The position numbers and the translations under genes were made by a program. DNA of 64,000 bases from Bacteroidales bacterium (GTDB lineage Bacteria; Bacteroidota; Bacteroidia; Bacteroidales; UBA932), in the NCBI GenBank assembly GCA_011620605.1, contig WOYW01000016.1, forward strand, positions 186,001 to 250,000, in the 5' to 3' direction. Shown here piece by piece: positions 46,128 through 56,122 of this stretch. A model generated the notes under the pieces. It made no database searches and was not told where the DNA came from. It saw only the letters and a list, made by a program, of their open reading frames with translations. Numbering within the stretch: the first letter of the stretch is position 1; the number at the start of each line of letters is the position of its first letter.

Positions 46128-48167
46128 TTATTGTATTAATTGATAATCCAGTTGTTTCTGCTCCAGATTTGCCCTATCTACACGTACTCTTACTTTCTGT
46201 CCCAGGCTGTAAAGTTTTCCCGTGTGAGAGCCCGTCAATGTTAGGGTTTCTTTATCGTAAACGTAATAATCATCTTTCAACTCGCGTACGGCAACCATGC
46301 CTTCTACCTGTGTCTGATCCAGTTCCACATACATGCCCCATTCGGTAAGGCCGTTTATAACACCGTCAAATTCCTGCCCCACTTTATCCTGCATATATTC
46401 CACCATTTTGTATTTTATACTGGCCCTTTCTGCCTCCGTAGCCAGTTGCTCACGTTGTGAGATATGGGTACACATGACTTCCATGTTGTCCGTTGAAGCA
46501 TTCTTTTCTCCGGTCAGGTAATCTGAAAGCAACCTGTGGACCATAAGGTCTGAATAACGGCGTATGGGAGATGTAAAATGGGTATAATCATCAAATGACA
46601 GTCCGTAATGCCCCACATTTTGAGTCGTGTAGTGTGCCCGTGCCATGGAACGCAAAGCCATGATCACAATGCCTCCTGCTTCCGGTTTTTTCCGGGCAGT
46701 TTCAAGAAGCTTGTTTAATTCCCGGGCATAATCCCGCACGTTCTTTGTCTTTTTCATGTCGTATCCAAAATGATGTACGAAATTTTGAAAAGCGATCATT
46801 TTATCTTCTGCAGGCGGTTCATGGACACGATAAACGAAAGGAAGCGTTTTCGCATTTTTCTTTGCTTTTCTCTTAATAAATTCAGCTACTTCGCGATTGG
46901 CAAGCAACATAAATTCTTCAATCAGCCAGTTTGAATCCAGTTGTTCTTTTACCCGGATATTGACCGGAGTCCCTTTTTCATCCACCAGCACCTTGACTTC
47001 CGGCCTTTCAAATGCAATGGCCCCCCTGTTGAAACGTTCTTTACGAAGCCGATACGCCAGGGCATGCAGGAAAAACAATCCGTCCCGAATGGGATCGGGA
47101 ACAGGACCCGAGTCTGTCATCACTCCGGGAACCTTGTCCAGCACCGCTTGTGCATCTTCATACGCCATCCGGCAGGAAGAGCGGATAACGGTTCTTCCGA
47201 ACCAGCGCGAAACCACTTTGTAATTGTCGTCAAAGCTGAAAACGGCCGAAAAACACAATTTATCTTCGTGAGGCCGTAAGGAACAAAGCTTGTTTGATAA
47301 TTTTTCCGGAAGCATGGGAACGGTTCTGTCCACCAGGTAAACGGAGTTTCCTCTTTCGTAAGCAGCCTGGTCCATTAAGGTTCCCGGCTTTACATAGTGG
47401 CTCACATCGGCAATGTGCACGCCCACTTCCATTAACTCGTTCCTTTCGCCCGTTCTGCGGAAAGACAGCGCATCGTCGTAATCCTTGGCATCGGTGGGGT
47501 CAATGGTGAAGGTCGGGACTTTTCTGAAATCGCGACGTTTTTCAATTTCCTGCTTTGACAAACCGTCAGCGACAGAATCTGCTTCCTCTTCCACCTCCAG
47601 GTCAAAGCGGTATGGCAATCCAAATTCTGCCAGTATGGCATGCATTTCCGTATTATTTTCCCCTGGAACCCCCAAGACGTCGGTAATTTTACCCAGCGGG
47701 AGGTTGTCCCTTTTGTTCCATCCTGTAACAAGAACGGCTACTTTCTGTCCGTTTTTAGCCCCGTTCAGGCCGTCGCGGGCCACCTGTATATCAAAAGGCA
47801 TATTTTTGGAATCGGTGATCACGTAAGCCTCGTTGTTAACGATCTGCACAATTCCTATATAGGGTTTTGAAGAACGCTCCAGAATATGTATTACCTCACC
47901 TTCGTTTTTATTCCCTTTTTTTGTGGCCCTGGGAATGGAAGCCACACGTACGGTATCACCGTGCAGGGCTCCGTTTAGCTTCCTGGCCGGAAGAAAAATG
48001 TCGTCAACCGGAGCTTCTCCCTTAGGTGTGTTGACCAACAGGAAGGCAAAGCCTTCCCGGGTCATGCTCAAGGTCCCGGTATATTCTTTTGCACGGGAAG
48101 TTTTTTTGTTTTGTTTGTTTCCGCGGTCTTTATGCGATCCGCCTTTTTTATAGTTTTGTCTGTTCAT
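46128..48167 (-). CDS. rnr: Ribonuclease R
   Basis: 679 aa 3'-5' exoribonuclease. Basic N-terminus, cold-shock-like domains, the RNB catalytic core (FTIDPTDAKDYDDALSFRR with the Mg-binding Asp cluster) and a C-terminal S1 domain (GQEFDGVINGLTEWGMYVEL). It degrades structured RNA. The ATG at 48167 (MNRQNYKKGG) lies 9 bases after the -7 box; the in-frame TTG at 48179 lies within that box and is rejected. Confidence 0.96.
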   Translation of the reverse strand: MNRQNYKKGGSHKDRGNKQNKKTSRAKEYTGTLSMTREGFAFLLVNTPKGEAPVDDIFLPARKLNGALHGDTVRVASIPRATKKGNKNEGEVIHILERSSKPYIGIVQIVNNEAYVITDSKNMPFDIQVARDGLNGAKNGQKVAVLVTGWNKRDNLPLGKITDVLGVPGENNTEMHAILAEFGLPYRFDLEVEEEADSVADGLSKQEIEKRRDFRKVPTFTIDPTDAKDYDDALSFRRTGERNELMEVGVHIADVSHYVKPGTLMDQAAYERGNSVYLVDRTVPMLPEKLSNKLCSLRPHEDKLCFSAVFSFDDNYKVVSRWFGRTVIRSSCRMAYEDAQAVLDKVPGVMTDSGPVPDPIRDGLFFLHALAYRLRKERFNRGAIAFERPEVKVLVDEKGTPVNIRVKEQLDSNWLIEEFMLLANREVAEFIKRKAKKNAKTLPFVYRVHEPPAEDKMIAFQNFVHHFGYDMKKTKNVRDYARELNKLLETARKKPEAGGIVIMALRSMARAHYTTQNVGHYGLSFDDYTHFTSPIRRYSDLMVHRLLSDYLTGEKNASTDNMEVMCTHISQREQLATEAERASIKYKMVEYMQDKVGQEFDGVINGLTEWGMYVELDQTQVEGMVAVRELKDDYYVYDKETLTLTGSHTGKLYSLGQKVRVRVDRANLEQKQLDYQLIQ

Positions 48168-48176
48168 AATATGGGG

Positions 48177-48184
48177 CAAATGTA
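48177..48184 (-). promoter_or_regulatory. -7 box (TACATTTG) of rnr-lemA
   Basis: Exact TAnnTTTG match 9 bases before the rnr ATG. Confidence 0.75.
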
Positions 48185-48198
48185 CTTATTTCTTTTCG

Positions 48199-48206
48199 TA
48201 CCTTTG
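48199..48206 (+). promoter_or_regulatory. -7 box (TACCTTTG) of gpmI-dnaE
   Basis: Exact TAnnTTTG match 19 bases before the gpmI ATG at 48226, back-to-back with the rnr box. Confidence 0.75.
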
Positions 48207-48225
48207 TATGATAATTTATTGATCT

Positions 48226-49749
48226 ATGAAAAATGTACTTTTAATGATCCTGGATGGCTGGGGAGAAGGAAAACACGACCACACAAACGCCATATATACT
48301 GCAGGTCAGCCACATATTGACAAACTTCGTGCCGCTAACCCGCACGGCACCCTGAGTGCATGCGGAGAAGACGTAGGACTGCCGCAGGGTCAGATGGGCA
48401 ACTCGGAAGTAGGGCACCTGAACATCGGCGCCGGGAGGATCGTATACCAGGACCTGGTAAAGATCAACCGCGCCTGCCGGGACGGTTCCATCCGCGAAAA
48501 CAAAGAAGTCAAAGACGTATACCAATATGTCAAAACTACCGGAAAAGCCCTTCACCTGATGGGTCTTGTCTCTGAAGGCGGAGTACATTCTTCCATGGAA
48601 CATCTCTTTGCCTTTCTGGACATTGCCGCGGAATACGGATTGACAAAAGTGTTTGTGCATTGCCTTATGGACGGACGTGATACAGACCCCTTCAGCGGCA
48701 AAGGATACGTGGAGAAATTACAGAAACACCTTGATGTCACTACCGGAAAGATCGCCAGCGTTATTGGACGTTATTACACCATGGACCGCGACAAAAGATG
48801 GGACCGTGTGAAGGCCGGCTATGATCTGATAATACACGCAAAAGGAATGCCTTTTTCCAACGCTGCTGACGGAATTGAACAAAGCTATAAACAAGGAGTA
48901 ACGGATGAGTTTATCAAGCCCATCATTTGTGTGGATCATTCAGGTATTCCTGTGGGAACGATAGAAAAAGAAGATGCCCTGATCTTTTTCAATTTCCGGA
49001 ATGACCGTGCCCGTGAGATCACACGTGTTCTGACGCAGGAAAATATGCCGGAGCATGAAATGTATACCATCCCCCTGTACTATTGTTGCCTTACACCTTA
49101 CGACGATACCTTCATGGGTCTTCATATTCTTTTTGATAAGGAAAAAGTGAAAGAAACCATTGGCGAAATCGTGAGCCGGCAGGGAATGCCCCAGCTGCGC
49201 ATAGCGGAAACGGAGAAATACGCACACGTAACTTTCTTTTTCTCGGGAGGCAGGGAAGAAGTGTTCCCCCACGAAGACAGGATCCTTGTTCCGTCTCCAA
49301 AAGTGGCCACTTACGACCTGAAACCGGAAATGAGCGCTCCACAGGTAACCGAAAAGATCATTGAAGCGTTAAACACTAAAAAATACTCTTTCATAGTTCT
49401 CAATTTTGCCAACGGTGACATGGTCGGACACACGGGTGTTTTTGATGCTATTTGCCAGGCCGTCAAGGCGATCGATGAATTAGCATACCGGGTGGCCGAG
49501 ACTGCCTATGAAAACGGATATTCGGTAATCATAACCGCAGACCACGGGAATGCGGACAACGCCATGAACCCTGACGGATCTCCCAACACGGCCCATTCGC
49601 TCAACCGGGTACCTTTCATTGTCATGGATCCTAGGGTAGAAAGCGTGGAAGACGGGATACTGGCCGACATCGCTCCTACAATTCTGGATCTGATGGATAT
49701 TGACACTCCTGAAGAAATGACAGGAAAATCCCTAATCCGAAAAAATTAA
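48226..49749 (+). CDS. gpmI: 2,3-bisphosphoglycerate-independent phosphoglycerate mutase
   Basis: 507 aa alkaline-phosphatase-superfamily glycolytic enzyme. D10 and S60 ([17 protein letters not shown]) are the metal-binding and phosphorylated residues; [13 protein letters not shown] and [12 protein letters not shown] supply further metal ligands. It interconverts 3- and 2-phosphoglycerate. dnaE follows after 6 bases, so the two are probably cotranscribed. Confidence 0.97.
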   Translation: MKNVLLMILDGWGEGKHDHTNAIYTAGQPHIDKLRAANPHGTLSACGEDVGLPQGQMGNSEVGHLNIGAGRIVYQDLVKINRACRDGSIRENKEVKDVYQYVKTTGKALHLMGLVSEGGVHSSMEHLFAFLDIAAEYGLTKVFVHCLMDGRDTDPFSGKGYVEKLQKHLDVTTGKIASVIGRYYTMDRDKRWDRVKAGYDLIIHAKGMPFSNAADGIEQSYKQGVTDEFIKPIICVDHSGIPVGTIEKEDALIFFNFRNDRAREITRVLTQENMPEHEMYTIPLYYCCLTPYDDTFMGLHILFDKEKVKETIGEIVSRQGMPQLRIAETEKYAHVTFFFSGGREEVFPHEDRILVPSPKVATYDLKPEMSAPQVTEKIIEALNTKKYSFIVLNFANGDMVGHTGVFDAICQAVKAIDELAYRVAETAYENGYSVIITADHGNADNAMNPDGSPNTAHSLNRVPFIVMDPRVESVEDGILADIAPTILDLMDIDTPEEMTGKSLIRKN

Positions 49750-49755
49750 TCCCTT

Positions 49756-52700
49756 ATGCCTTCTTTTGTTCACCTGCATGTTCACTCTCAATATTCCATC
49801 CTTGACGGAGCTGCTTTTATTCCGCAGCTTTTCGTAAAAGCCCAGGCCGACAAACAACCAGCACTGGCTATAACCGATCACGGAAACATGTTTGGTGTCA
49901 AGGAGTTTCTTGACACTGCAAAAAAGTACCCTGACGTAAAACCCATAGTGGGTTGTGAAGTTTATGTTGCACCGGAAGGCCGCTTGCTTAGAAAGAACAA
50001 AGAAGAAGCCACCACCTGTCACCTGGTATTACTGACTAAAGATCAGCAGGGATATCAGAATCTGATAAAGCTGGTATCTCAGGCCTGGATAGACGGATTT
50101 TATTATAAACCGCGAATTGATCATGAACTCCTGGAACAATACCACGAAGGTCTGATCGCCACAAGTGCCTGCCTTGCCGGGGAATTGCCCCGGCTGATAC
50201 TTGCCAATAAACTCAAAGAAGCCTCGCAACTGATAGGGTGGTACAAACAGTTGTTCGGCCAGGATTATTACATTGAACTCCAGCGCCACAAAACAAAGCT
50301 CAATATCGAAAACGCCAAAACGTCTCACGTGCTTCAAAAAAAGATCGAACCGCACCTGATCGCACTTGCACGGGAACATAACGTGAAGCTGGTGGCTACC
50401 AATGACGTTCATTTTGTCAATTCTGAAGATGCCCCCGCTCACGACAGGTTGATCTGTGTGGCTACCAATGACGATGTGGCGGACGAAAACAGGAAAATCC
50501 GCTATACCGGTGAAGAATACCTGAAATCCTCGGAGGAAATGTCCGAATTGTTTACCGATATTCCGGAAGCTTTGGCCACCACACTGGAAATTGCAGATAA
50601 AGTCACTCCCTTTGAAATTAACCGGAAACCCCTTCTGCCTCACTTTGCCATTCCGGATGAGTTTGCCGATTCCAACGCGTACCTACGCCATCTGACATAC
50701 AGCGGGGCTGAACGTCTTTACGGGGAAATCACCCCCGGATTGCGGGAACGCATTGAATTTGAGTTGGATACTATTTCATATATGGGATATCCCGATTATT
50801 TCCTTATTGTCAGTGACTTTATACGGGCTGCAAGGGAAATGGATGTATGGGTGGGTCCCGGCAGGGGTTCTGCGGCAGGATCCGTGGTGGCTTATTGCCT
50901 GGGTATAACCCTGGCAGATCCTATCCGATACGGTTTGTTGTTCGAGCGTTTTTTAAACAAGCAAAGGAAATCCCTGCCCGATATAGACATAGACTTTGCC
51001 GATGACGGACGCTGGAAGGTATTGCAATACGTAGAAAATAAATACGGCAAAGACCATGTTTCCCATGTCATTACATTCGGGACCATGGCAGCACGCAGTG
51101 CCATAAAGGATGTAGCCCGGGTACAACGGTTGCCCTTGGCCGAAGCAGAACGGCTGGCCAAGCTTATCCCCGACCGGCTGCCCGAGAAAGACGGACGTCC
51201 CCAGAAGATCAACATTGATAATGCCCTGAAATACGTACCCGGGCTGCAGGAAGCCTTGAATTCAGAAGACCCCCTGCTCAGCTCCACCCTGGAATATGCG
51301 CGGAAACTGGAAGGTTCGGTCAGGAACACCGGGGTGCATGCCTGTGCCATTATCATAGGCCCCGAAACACTTACCAACCACATACCTCTTTCCACTGCCA
51401 AAGACAAAGACACGGGAGAGGACATCCTGGTATCCCAGTACGAAGGTTCGCTGATAGAACAGGTGGGCATGTTGAAAATGGATTTCCTGGGACTCAAAAC
51501 GCTCAGTATTCTCAAGACCGCCGTGGAAAACATTAAAGCCAACCACAACATAGAAATTGATGTTAACGACATCCCTCTTACCGATGGACCCACATATGAT
51601 TTATTCAGCCGGGGCGATACGGTTGGCGTATTCCAGTTTGAAAGCGATGGCATGCGTAAATGGCTTCGCGAGCTCAAACCTACCTGCCTGGAAGACCTCA
51701 TAGCAATGACTGCACTCTACCGTCCGGGCCCCATGGAATACATTCCAGATTTCATTGACCGTAAACACGGGCGTAAAACCATCACTTACGACCTGCCTCA
51801 AATGGAAAAATACCTGAAAGAGACCTACGGGATCACCGTATACCAGGAACAGGTAATGCTTCTTTCACAGGAACTGGCCGGTTTTTCAGGGTTTGACGCC
51901 GATCAGTTACGTTATGCTATGGGTAAGAAAAAAAGGGGCGAAATGGAAAAACTTCGCGTTGAGTTCCTGAAAGGCGGAACGGACCGGGGTATTGATGAAT
52001 CCATTCTGAAAAAGATATGGGTGGACTGGAGCGCTTTTGCCCAATATGCCTTTAACAAGTCCCACGCTACCTGTTATTCCATACTCAGTTATCAAACAGG
52101 CTATCTTAAAGCCAATTATCCGGCTGAATTTATGGCTGCGGTTCTGTCCAGGAACAGGGACAATATAGATGAAGTATCAAAGTTCATGGACGAATGCAAA
52201 CGTATGGACCTGAACGTTCTGGGCCCGGACGTCAATGAATCAATGCACGACTTTACCGTGAACAAAAAAGGAGATATCCGCTTTGGTATGGCCGGGATCA
52301 AAGGGGTCGGATACGGGGCAGTAGAAAATATTATCCGGGCCCGGGAACAGGACGGACCTTTCAAAGATATTTACGATTTTGCTGAACGCATAAACCTCAA
52401 CACCTGCAACAGGAAAGCGCTTGAGAGCCTTGTATATGCAGGGGCTTTCGATTCCCTTAAAGAAATTAAAAGACATCAATTTTTCCTGCCCTGTAACAAA
52501 GACGGAGTATTTCTGGATAGTCTGATGCGTTACGGCATCATGGTCCAGGAAGAAAAGAACAGGGATGTTTCCAGTCTTTTTGGAGAAGGAACCGAGTCTT
52601 TGGCTCCCCCGGAAAGACCCGCCCCGCCACATATGACGCTGGAAGTGCCCGAAGATTTCCTGAAAAAGGAAAAGGAAATGGTGGGCATTTATCTCTCTTC

Positions 52701-53343
52701 CCATCCGCTGGACAGGTTTTCATTTGAAATGAAGCACTTTACCTCTCATTCCCTGCAGGATATTGCCGAAATATTGGAAAAGGCTCAAAGCGAAGAAAAT
52801 TTTCCTTCCCGGGAAGTGCGCCTGGGAGGACTGGTGACCAACGTGACCTCTGCACTTGCCAAAAACTCGGGACGTCCCTGGGGAACTTTCACCCTTGAAG
52901 ATTACACATCAACCCGCAAATTTACTCTTTTTGGAAAAGAATACGAACAATTCCTGCCCTATATGCGTCAGGGAGAAGCTTTGCTTATGAAGTGTTCGCT
53001 TCAGGAGCGCTTTTCGTATAAAAAGAAAAACGGGGCTGTTCAGGATAAAGGCCCAAAAGAAAAAGAGATCCGGATATTGGGGATCTCTTTGCTGGCAAAT
53101 GCCAAGGAAGAGCTTAACGCCCTGACCCTGACCCTGGATGTTGAACAGATCAATGATTCCTTTCGTCAGGAACTGGTAAGCATACTCGCCGGTAATCCGG
53201 GTAAAATAACCGTACATTTTTTCCTTAAAGATAAGGGAAACAGGATGGCTGTTAAGCTTTTTTCACGTTCCCACAGGATAGATCTGACACCGGAACTTCT
53301 GGGCTGGATCCAAAAGAAAAACATAGAATTTACAGTGGAATAA
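49756..53343 (+). CDS. dnaE: DNA polymerase III alpha subunit
   Basis: 1195 aa replicative polymerase. PHP domain at the N-terminus (HLHVHSQYSILDG, ITDHGNMFG), then the palm with catalytic D409, D411 and D413 (PDIDIDF), fingers with HHH motif, and a C-terminal OB domain (VRLGGLVTNVTSALAKNSG). DnaE1-type length; no intein seen. It ends 6 bases from the convergent ispD. Confidence 0.98.
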   Translation: MPSFVHLHVHSQYSILDGAAFIPQLFVKAQADKQPALAITDHGNMFGVKEFLDTAKKYPDVKPIVGCEVYVAPEGRLLRKNKEEATTCHLVLLTKDQQGYQNLIKLVSQAWIDGFYYKPRIDHELLEQYHEGLIATSACLAGELPRLILANKLKEASQLIGWYKQLFGQDYYIELQRHKTKLNIENAKTSHVLQKKIEPHLIALAREHNVKLVATNDVHFVNSEDAPAHDRLICVATNDDVADENRKIRYTGEEYLKSSEEMSELFTDIPEALATTLEIADKVTPFEINRKPLLPHFAIPDEFADSNAYLRHLTYSGAERLYGEITPGLRERIEFELDTISYMGYPDYFLIVSDFIRAAREMDVWVGPGRGSAAGSVVAYCLGITLADPIRYGLLFERFLNKQRKSLPDIDIDFADDGRWKVLQYVENKYGKDHVSHVITFGTMAARSAIKDVARVQRLPLAEAERLAKLIPDRLPEKDGRPQKINIDNALKYVPGLQEALNSEDPLLSSTLEYARKLEGSVRNTGVHACAIIIGPETLTNHIPLSTAKDKDTGEDILVSQYEGSLIEQVGMLKMDFLGLKTLSILKTAVENIKANHNIEIDVNDIPLTDGPTYDLFSRGDTVGVFQFESDGMRKWLRELKPTCLEDLIAMTALYRPGPMEYIPDFIDRKHGRKTITYDLPQMEKYLKETYGITVYQEQVMLLSQELAGFSGFDADQLRYAMGKKKRGEMEKLRVEFLKGGTDRGIDESILKKIWVDWSAFAQYAFNKSHATCYSILSYQTGYLKANYPAEFMAAVLSRNRDNIDEVSKFMDECKRMDLNVLGPDVNESMHDFTVNKKGDIRFGMAGIKGVGYGAVENIIRAREQDGPFKDIYDFAERINLNTCNRKALESLVYAGAFDSLKEIKRHQFFLPCNKDGVFLDSLMRYGIMVQEEKNRDVSSLFGEGTESLAPPERPAPPHMTLEVPEDFLKKEKEMVGIYLSSHPLDRFSFEMKHFTSHSLQDIAEILEKAQSEENFPSREVRLGGLVTNVTSALAKNSGRPWGTFTLEDYTSTRKFTLFGKEYEQFLPYMRQGEALLMKCSLQERFSYKKKNGAVQDKGPKEKEIRILGISLLANAKEELNALTLTLDVEQINDSFRQELVSILAGNPGKITVHFFLKDKGNRMAVKLFSRSHRIDLTPELLGWIQKKNIEFTVE

Positions 53344-53349
53344 CCCTGT

Positions 53350-54051
53350 TTAATCCACCCAGTGACTCATCATTTCAAGGTCTCCGGGATAGGTGATCTT
53401 GCCGTTTTTTTCGTCTCCCTGCACAATATGGATCTTTTCCCGGTGCATATAGCGTCTTACCACTCCGCAATCATCTGTCGCGGAAAAAGCAGGCCCGGCA
53501 AGGGCAAATTCATATGCTTTCTTTAACACAGAGATACGAAATGCCTGGGGAGTCTGGGCTCTCATAAATAAATCCCTCTCGGGGACTCTAATTACGTGTT
53601 CATTGGCCGGTCCCGTAAAAAACAACGTATCTGTAATGGGAACAGCTACCCCAACAGCCCTGTGTTCCCTGAGGGAAGCTACTACATCCGTTATGATCCG
53701 GGCACTGACCAGCGGACGGGCGGCATCATGCAAAATAATGTTGTCTTCCGGCCTGTTTGCTAAAGCTTTTACGGCAGCCAGTGAAGACTGGTAGCGCTCT
53801 TTTCCGCCTTTCAGAATGTCTGTAACTTTTTTCCACCCGTTATCAGACACCATCTTGCTTACCCTGTTTATTTCTTCAGGGTCTACCACCAGAGCGATCT
53901 GATCAATATCCGGATGGTTTTCAAAGGCATCTACAGCTCTTTCCAAAACCAGCCTTCCTTTTAATTCCATGTACTGCTTGGGAACGGGCGTCCCGTGACG
54001 GGAGCCGCGCCCGGCTGCCATGATCACTGCTATGTTGGCTCTTTTTTTCAT
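53350..54051 (-). CDS. ispD: 2-C-methyl-D-erythritol 4-phosphate cytidylyltransferase
   Basis: 233 aa nucleotidyltransferase. AAGRGSRHGTPVPKQY (12-27, with R15 and K25) is the CTP-binding motif; ILHDAARPLVS and the late SATDDCGVV/ GDEKNGKITYPGDL segments are typical of IspD. It makes CDP-methylerythritol for the MEP pathway, the substrate of IspE encoded at 37103-37885. The start overlaps the serine hydrolase stop by four bases. Confidence 0.96.
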   Translation of the reverse strand: MKKRANIAVIMAAGRGSRHGTPVPKQYMELKGRLVLERAVDAFENHPDIDQIALVVDPEEINRVSKMVSDNGWKKVTDILKGGKERYQSSLAAVKALANRPEDNIILHDAARPLVSARIITDVVASLREHRAVGVAVPITDTLFFTGPANEHVIRVPERDLFMRAQTPQAFRISVLKKAYEFALAGPAFSATDDCGVVRRYMHREKIHIVQGDEKNGKITYPGDLEMMSHWVD

Positions 54052-55550
54052 TTAAAATCCTTCACGAACGGTCCCAGATCGTCTCCGAAATCAATATTGA
54101 AACCATCTGCCTGACCTGTTTTTTCATTGATCAAAAATGTCATGTCAAATGATTCGTCACGTGCATGGAAATGAAACGTGTTCCCGTTCACATGTTCCAG
54201 TAAAGCATCTATATCATTTATCTGTAAACGAAGATCTCCGTTTTCTTCGTACACGGACGCAGGCCCGAACAATTCCTTGAAATACAATCCCGTATATAAA
54301 TTTATTTCAAGAGGTTGCACCACGTCTTCTTTAACTTTTGGTTTACGTTCTCTGGCGGGCTGCATGTATTCTTCGTATATTTTTGTTATCCAGTCCGAAT
54401 CCACTCCGCGGTACATGTCAATGATCTGCCGGACAATGGCTGTCTGGGGAGAAGTAGTGGAGCCCTGGTTCATCAGAACACTGACACCCAGGTTCATTTC
54501 CGGAACCAATACCACCCAGGCTGTGTATCCGCCTGCAAGGCCCGTATGGTTTATAAGTTTGCCCTGTACGCCCTGTTCCACACGCCAACCCTGGGCATAA
54601 AGGACTACCCGTTCTTCATCCCAGGAACAGATTGTCTGGGGACTGAATAAATAATCTACAGTTTTCTCTGTAAGGATCTGCTGCTCGCCGAATTTTCCTT
54701 TGTTCAGCCACATCTTCATCCATTGCCCCATGTCGTATGCATTGCACATGATAAACGCTGCCGGGGAAACCGCTTGCATCCAGTCGTAAGAATCTTCCCT
54801 GTCGTCTCTTGGTGTAAGTTTTAATCCCTTATCGGTTTTACTAAGATGGTATCCGTAGGCAAAATTTTCTGCAGAGAAATAATGATCTTTTCCTGTAGTG
54901 GAATGTTCCATTTGGAGGGGTTTGAAAATGTTTTCTTCTACGGCTTCTTCCCAGGTCTGTCCTGTATATTTTTCTATAATACGTGCGGCTATGGTATAAA
55001 GGGCATTGCAATAAGCGTATGTAGTCCTGAAACTGTAAGTGGGTTTCACCAGGCGGAACATTCTGTAAAGATCATCCCTCCCGTAACCCAAAGCAGGAAT
55101 AACATCCATGGCTTGTGGCTGAAATCCCGTTTTATGGTTCATAATGTCCTGAACCAAGTAATTTTCCGTAACCCAGGGATCATATAACCTGAAATCCGGA
55201 AGATGATCTATAACCCGGTCTGTCCATTTAATGTACCCCCTGTCTACCATCATACCCAGCAAAGCGGCGGTAAAGGCCTTGCTGGTGGATGCATTGACAA
55301 ACAAGGTATATTTATTGGCAGGGGCAGATCCTTTTTCAGCTCTCAGAGACCCCAGACCGTCGGCATAAACGGTTTCACCATCTTTGACCACGGTCAGGGC
55401 CATAGCTGGAACATTCCATTTTTTTTGGACCTGTATGGCTATCTTCCTGATTTCCTTAATGTAAGGCGCCTCCTGGGCTTGTTGTGCCAGTAATGAAAAA
55501 CTGTTGGTAATCAGAAAAAAAACGAGAGTTGTAAAACTGATGATTTTCAT
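54048..55550 (-). CDS. Secreted serine hydrolase, class C beta-lactamase-like (DUF3471 C-terminus)
   Basis: 500 aa. Signal peptide (to about residue 22), then a penicillin-binding/beta-lactamase fold with SxxK at S88-K91 (ASTSKAFT), YCN near residue 182 as the Tyr-containing motif, and HTGLAGGY as a likely third motif. The C-terminal ~100 residues resemble DUF3471 (YTGLYFKELFG). Such proteins are esterases, D-aminopeptidases or peptidases more often than beta-lactamases. It overlaps ispD by four bases. Confidence 0.88.
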   Translation of the reverse strand: MKIISFTTLVFFLITNSFSLLAQQAQEAPYIKEIRKIAIQVQKKWNVPAMALTVVKDGETVYADGLGSLRAEKGSAPANKYTLFVNASTSKAFTAALLGMMVDRGYIKWTDRVIDHLPDFRLYDPWVTENYLVQDIMNHKTGFQPQAMDVIPALGYGRDDLYRMFRLVKPTYSFRTTYAYCNALYTIAARIIEKYTGQTWEEAVEENIFKPLQMEHSTTGKDHYFSAENFAYGYHLSKTDKGLKLTPRDDREDSYDWMQAVSPAAFIMCNAYDMGQWMKMWLNKGKFGEQQILTEKTVDYLFSPQTICSWDEERVVLYAQGWRVEQGVQGKLINHTGLAGGYTAWVVLVPEMNLGVSVLMNQGSTTSPQTAIVRQIIDMYRGVDSDWITKIYEEYMQPARERKPKVKEDVVQPLEINLYTGLYFKELFGPASVYEENGDLRLQINDIDALLEHVNGNTFHFHARDESFDMTFLINEKTGQADGFNIDFGDDLGPFVKDFK

Positions 55551-55604
55551 GATTTCTGTTTTTTAATATGTAAAAGTACAAAGAAATACTTAATTTTACC
55601 CGGT

Positions 55605-56114
55605 ATGCGCGTTATTTTCACCAATATCCGGACTGGGGAGCAGATCAACAATTTGTGCAAAATGGCACATTTGATCTGGAATGAAGCTTATGCCAACATG
55701 CTCGCAAAAGAACAGCGGGAGTATATGCTCGAAATGTTTTTTACCCCTGCCGTTATTGAAAACCAGATCAAAAAGGAAGGCTACGTATATCGATTTGTCC
55801 TGACAGATGATATCCCGGTGGGATTCTTTGGCGTTTGTCCCGGGCTTGAAGGCAACTCTCTTTTTTTAAGTAAAATATATCTTTTTAAAGAACACCGGGG
55901 AAAAGGGCTGTTTGAAAAATGTATGGACCAGATCGTTCTTGTGGCCCGTCATTACGCCCTGCCGGCTATCCGCCTGCACGTAAACAAAAACAATCACAGG
56001 GCCATAAATGCATACATCCGGTTCGGTTTTCAGATCACCGAATCGGATGTATTCGACATTGGGCGCGGGTATGTGATGGATGACCATATTCTGGAATACG
56101 TCATCCCTGACTGA
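55605..56114 (+). CDS. GNAT family N-acetyltransferase
   Basis: 169 aa. GNAT acetyl-CoA motif LSKIYLFKEHRGKGLFEKCMDQI and the following RLHVNKNNHRAINAYIRFGFQ are clear. The substrate is not predictable. A near-match -7 box (TAATTTTA, 55591-55598) lies 6 bases before the ATG. The gene stands alone between divergent and convergent neighbours, ending 8 bases from secDF. Confidence 0.93.
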   Translation: MRVIFTNIRTGEQINNLCKMAHLIWNEAYANMLAKEQREYMLEMFFTPAVIENQIKKEGYVYRFVLTDDIPVGFFGVCPGLEGNSLFLSKIYLFKEHRGKGLFEKCMDQIVLVARHYALPAIRLHVNKNNHRAINAYIRFGFQITESDVFDIGRGYVMDDHILEYVIPD

Positions 56115-56122
56115 GCCGGCCT

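Noticed and set aside
54048-55550. Antibiotic-resistance beta-lactamase
   Set aside because: Although it has SxxK and YxN motifs, its length, DUF3471-like tail and pairing with ispD fit a general serine hydrolase; there is no resistance context.
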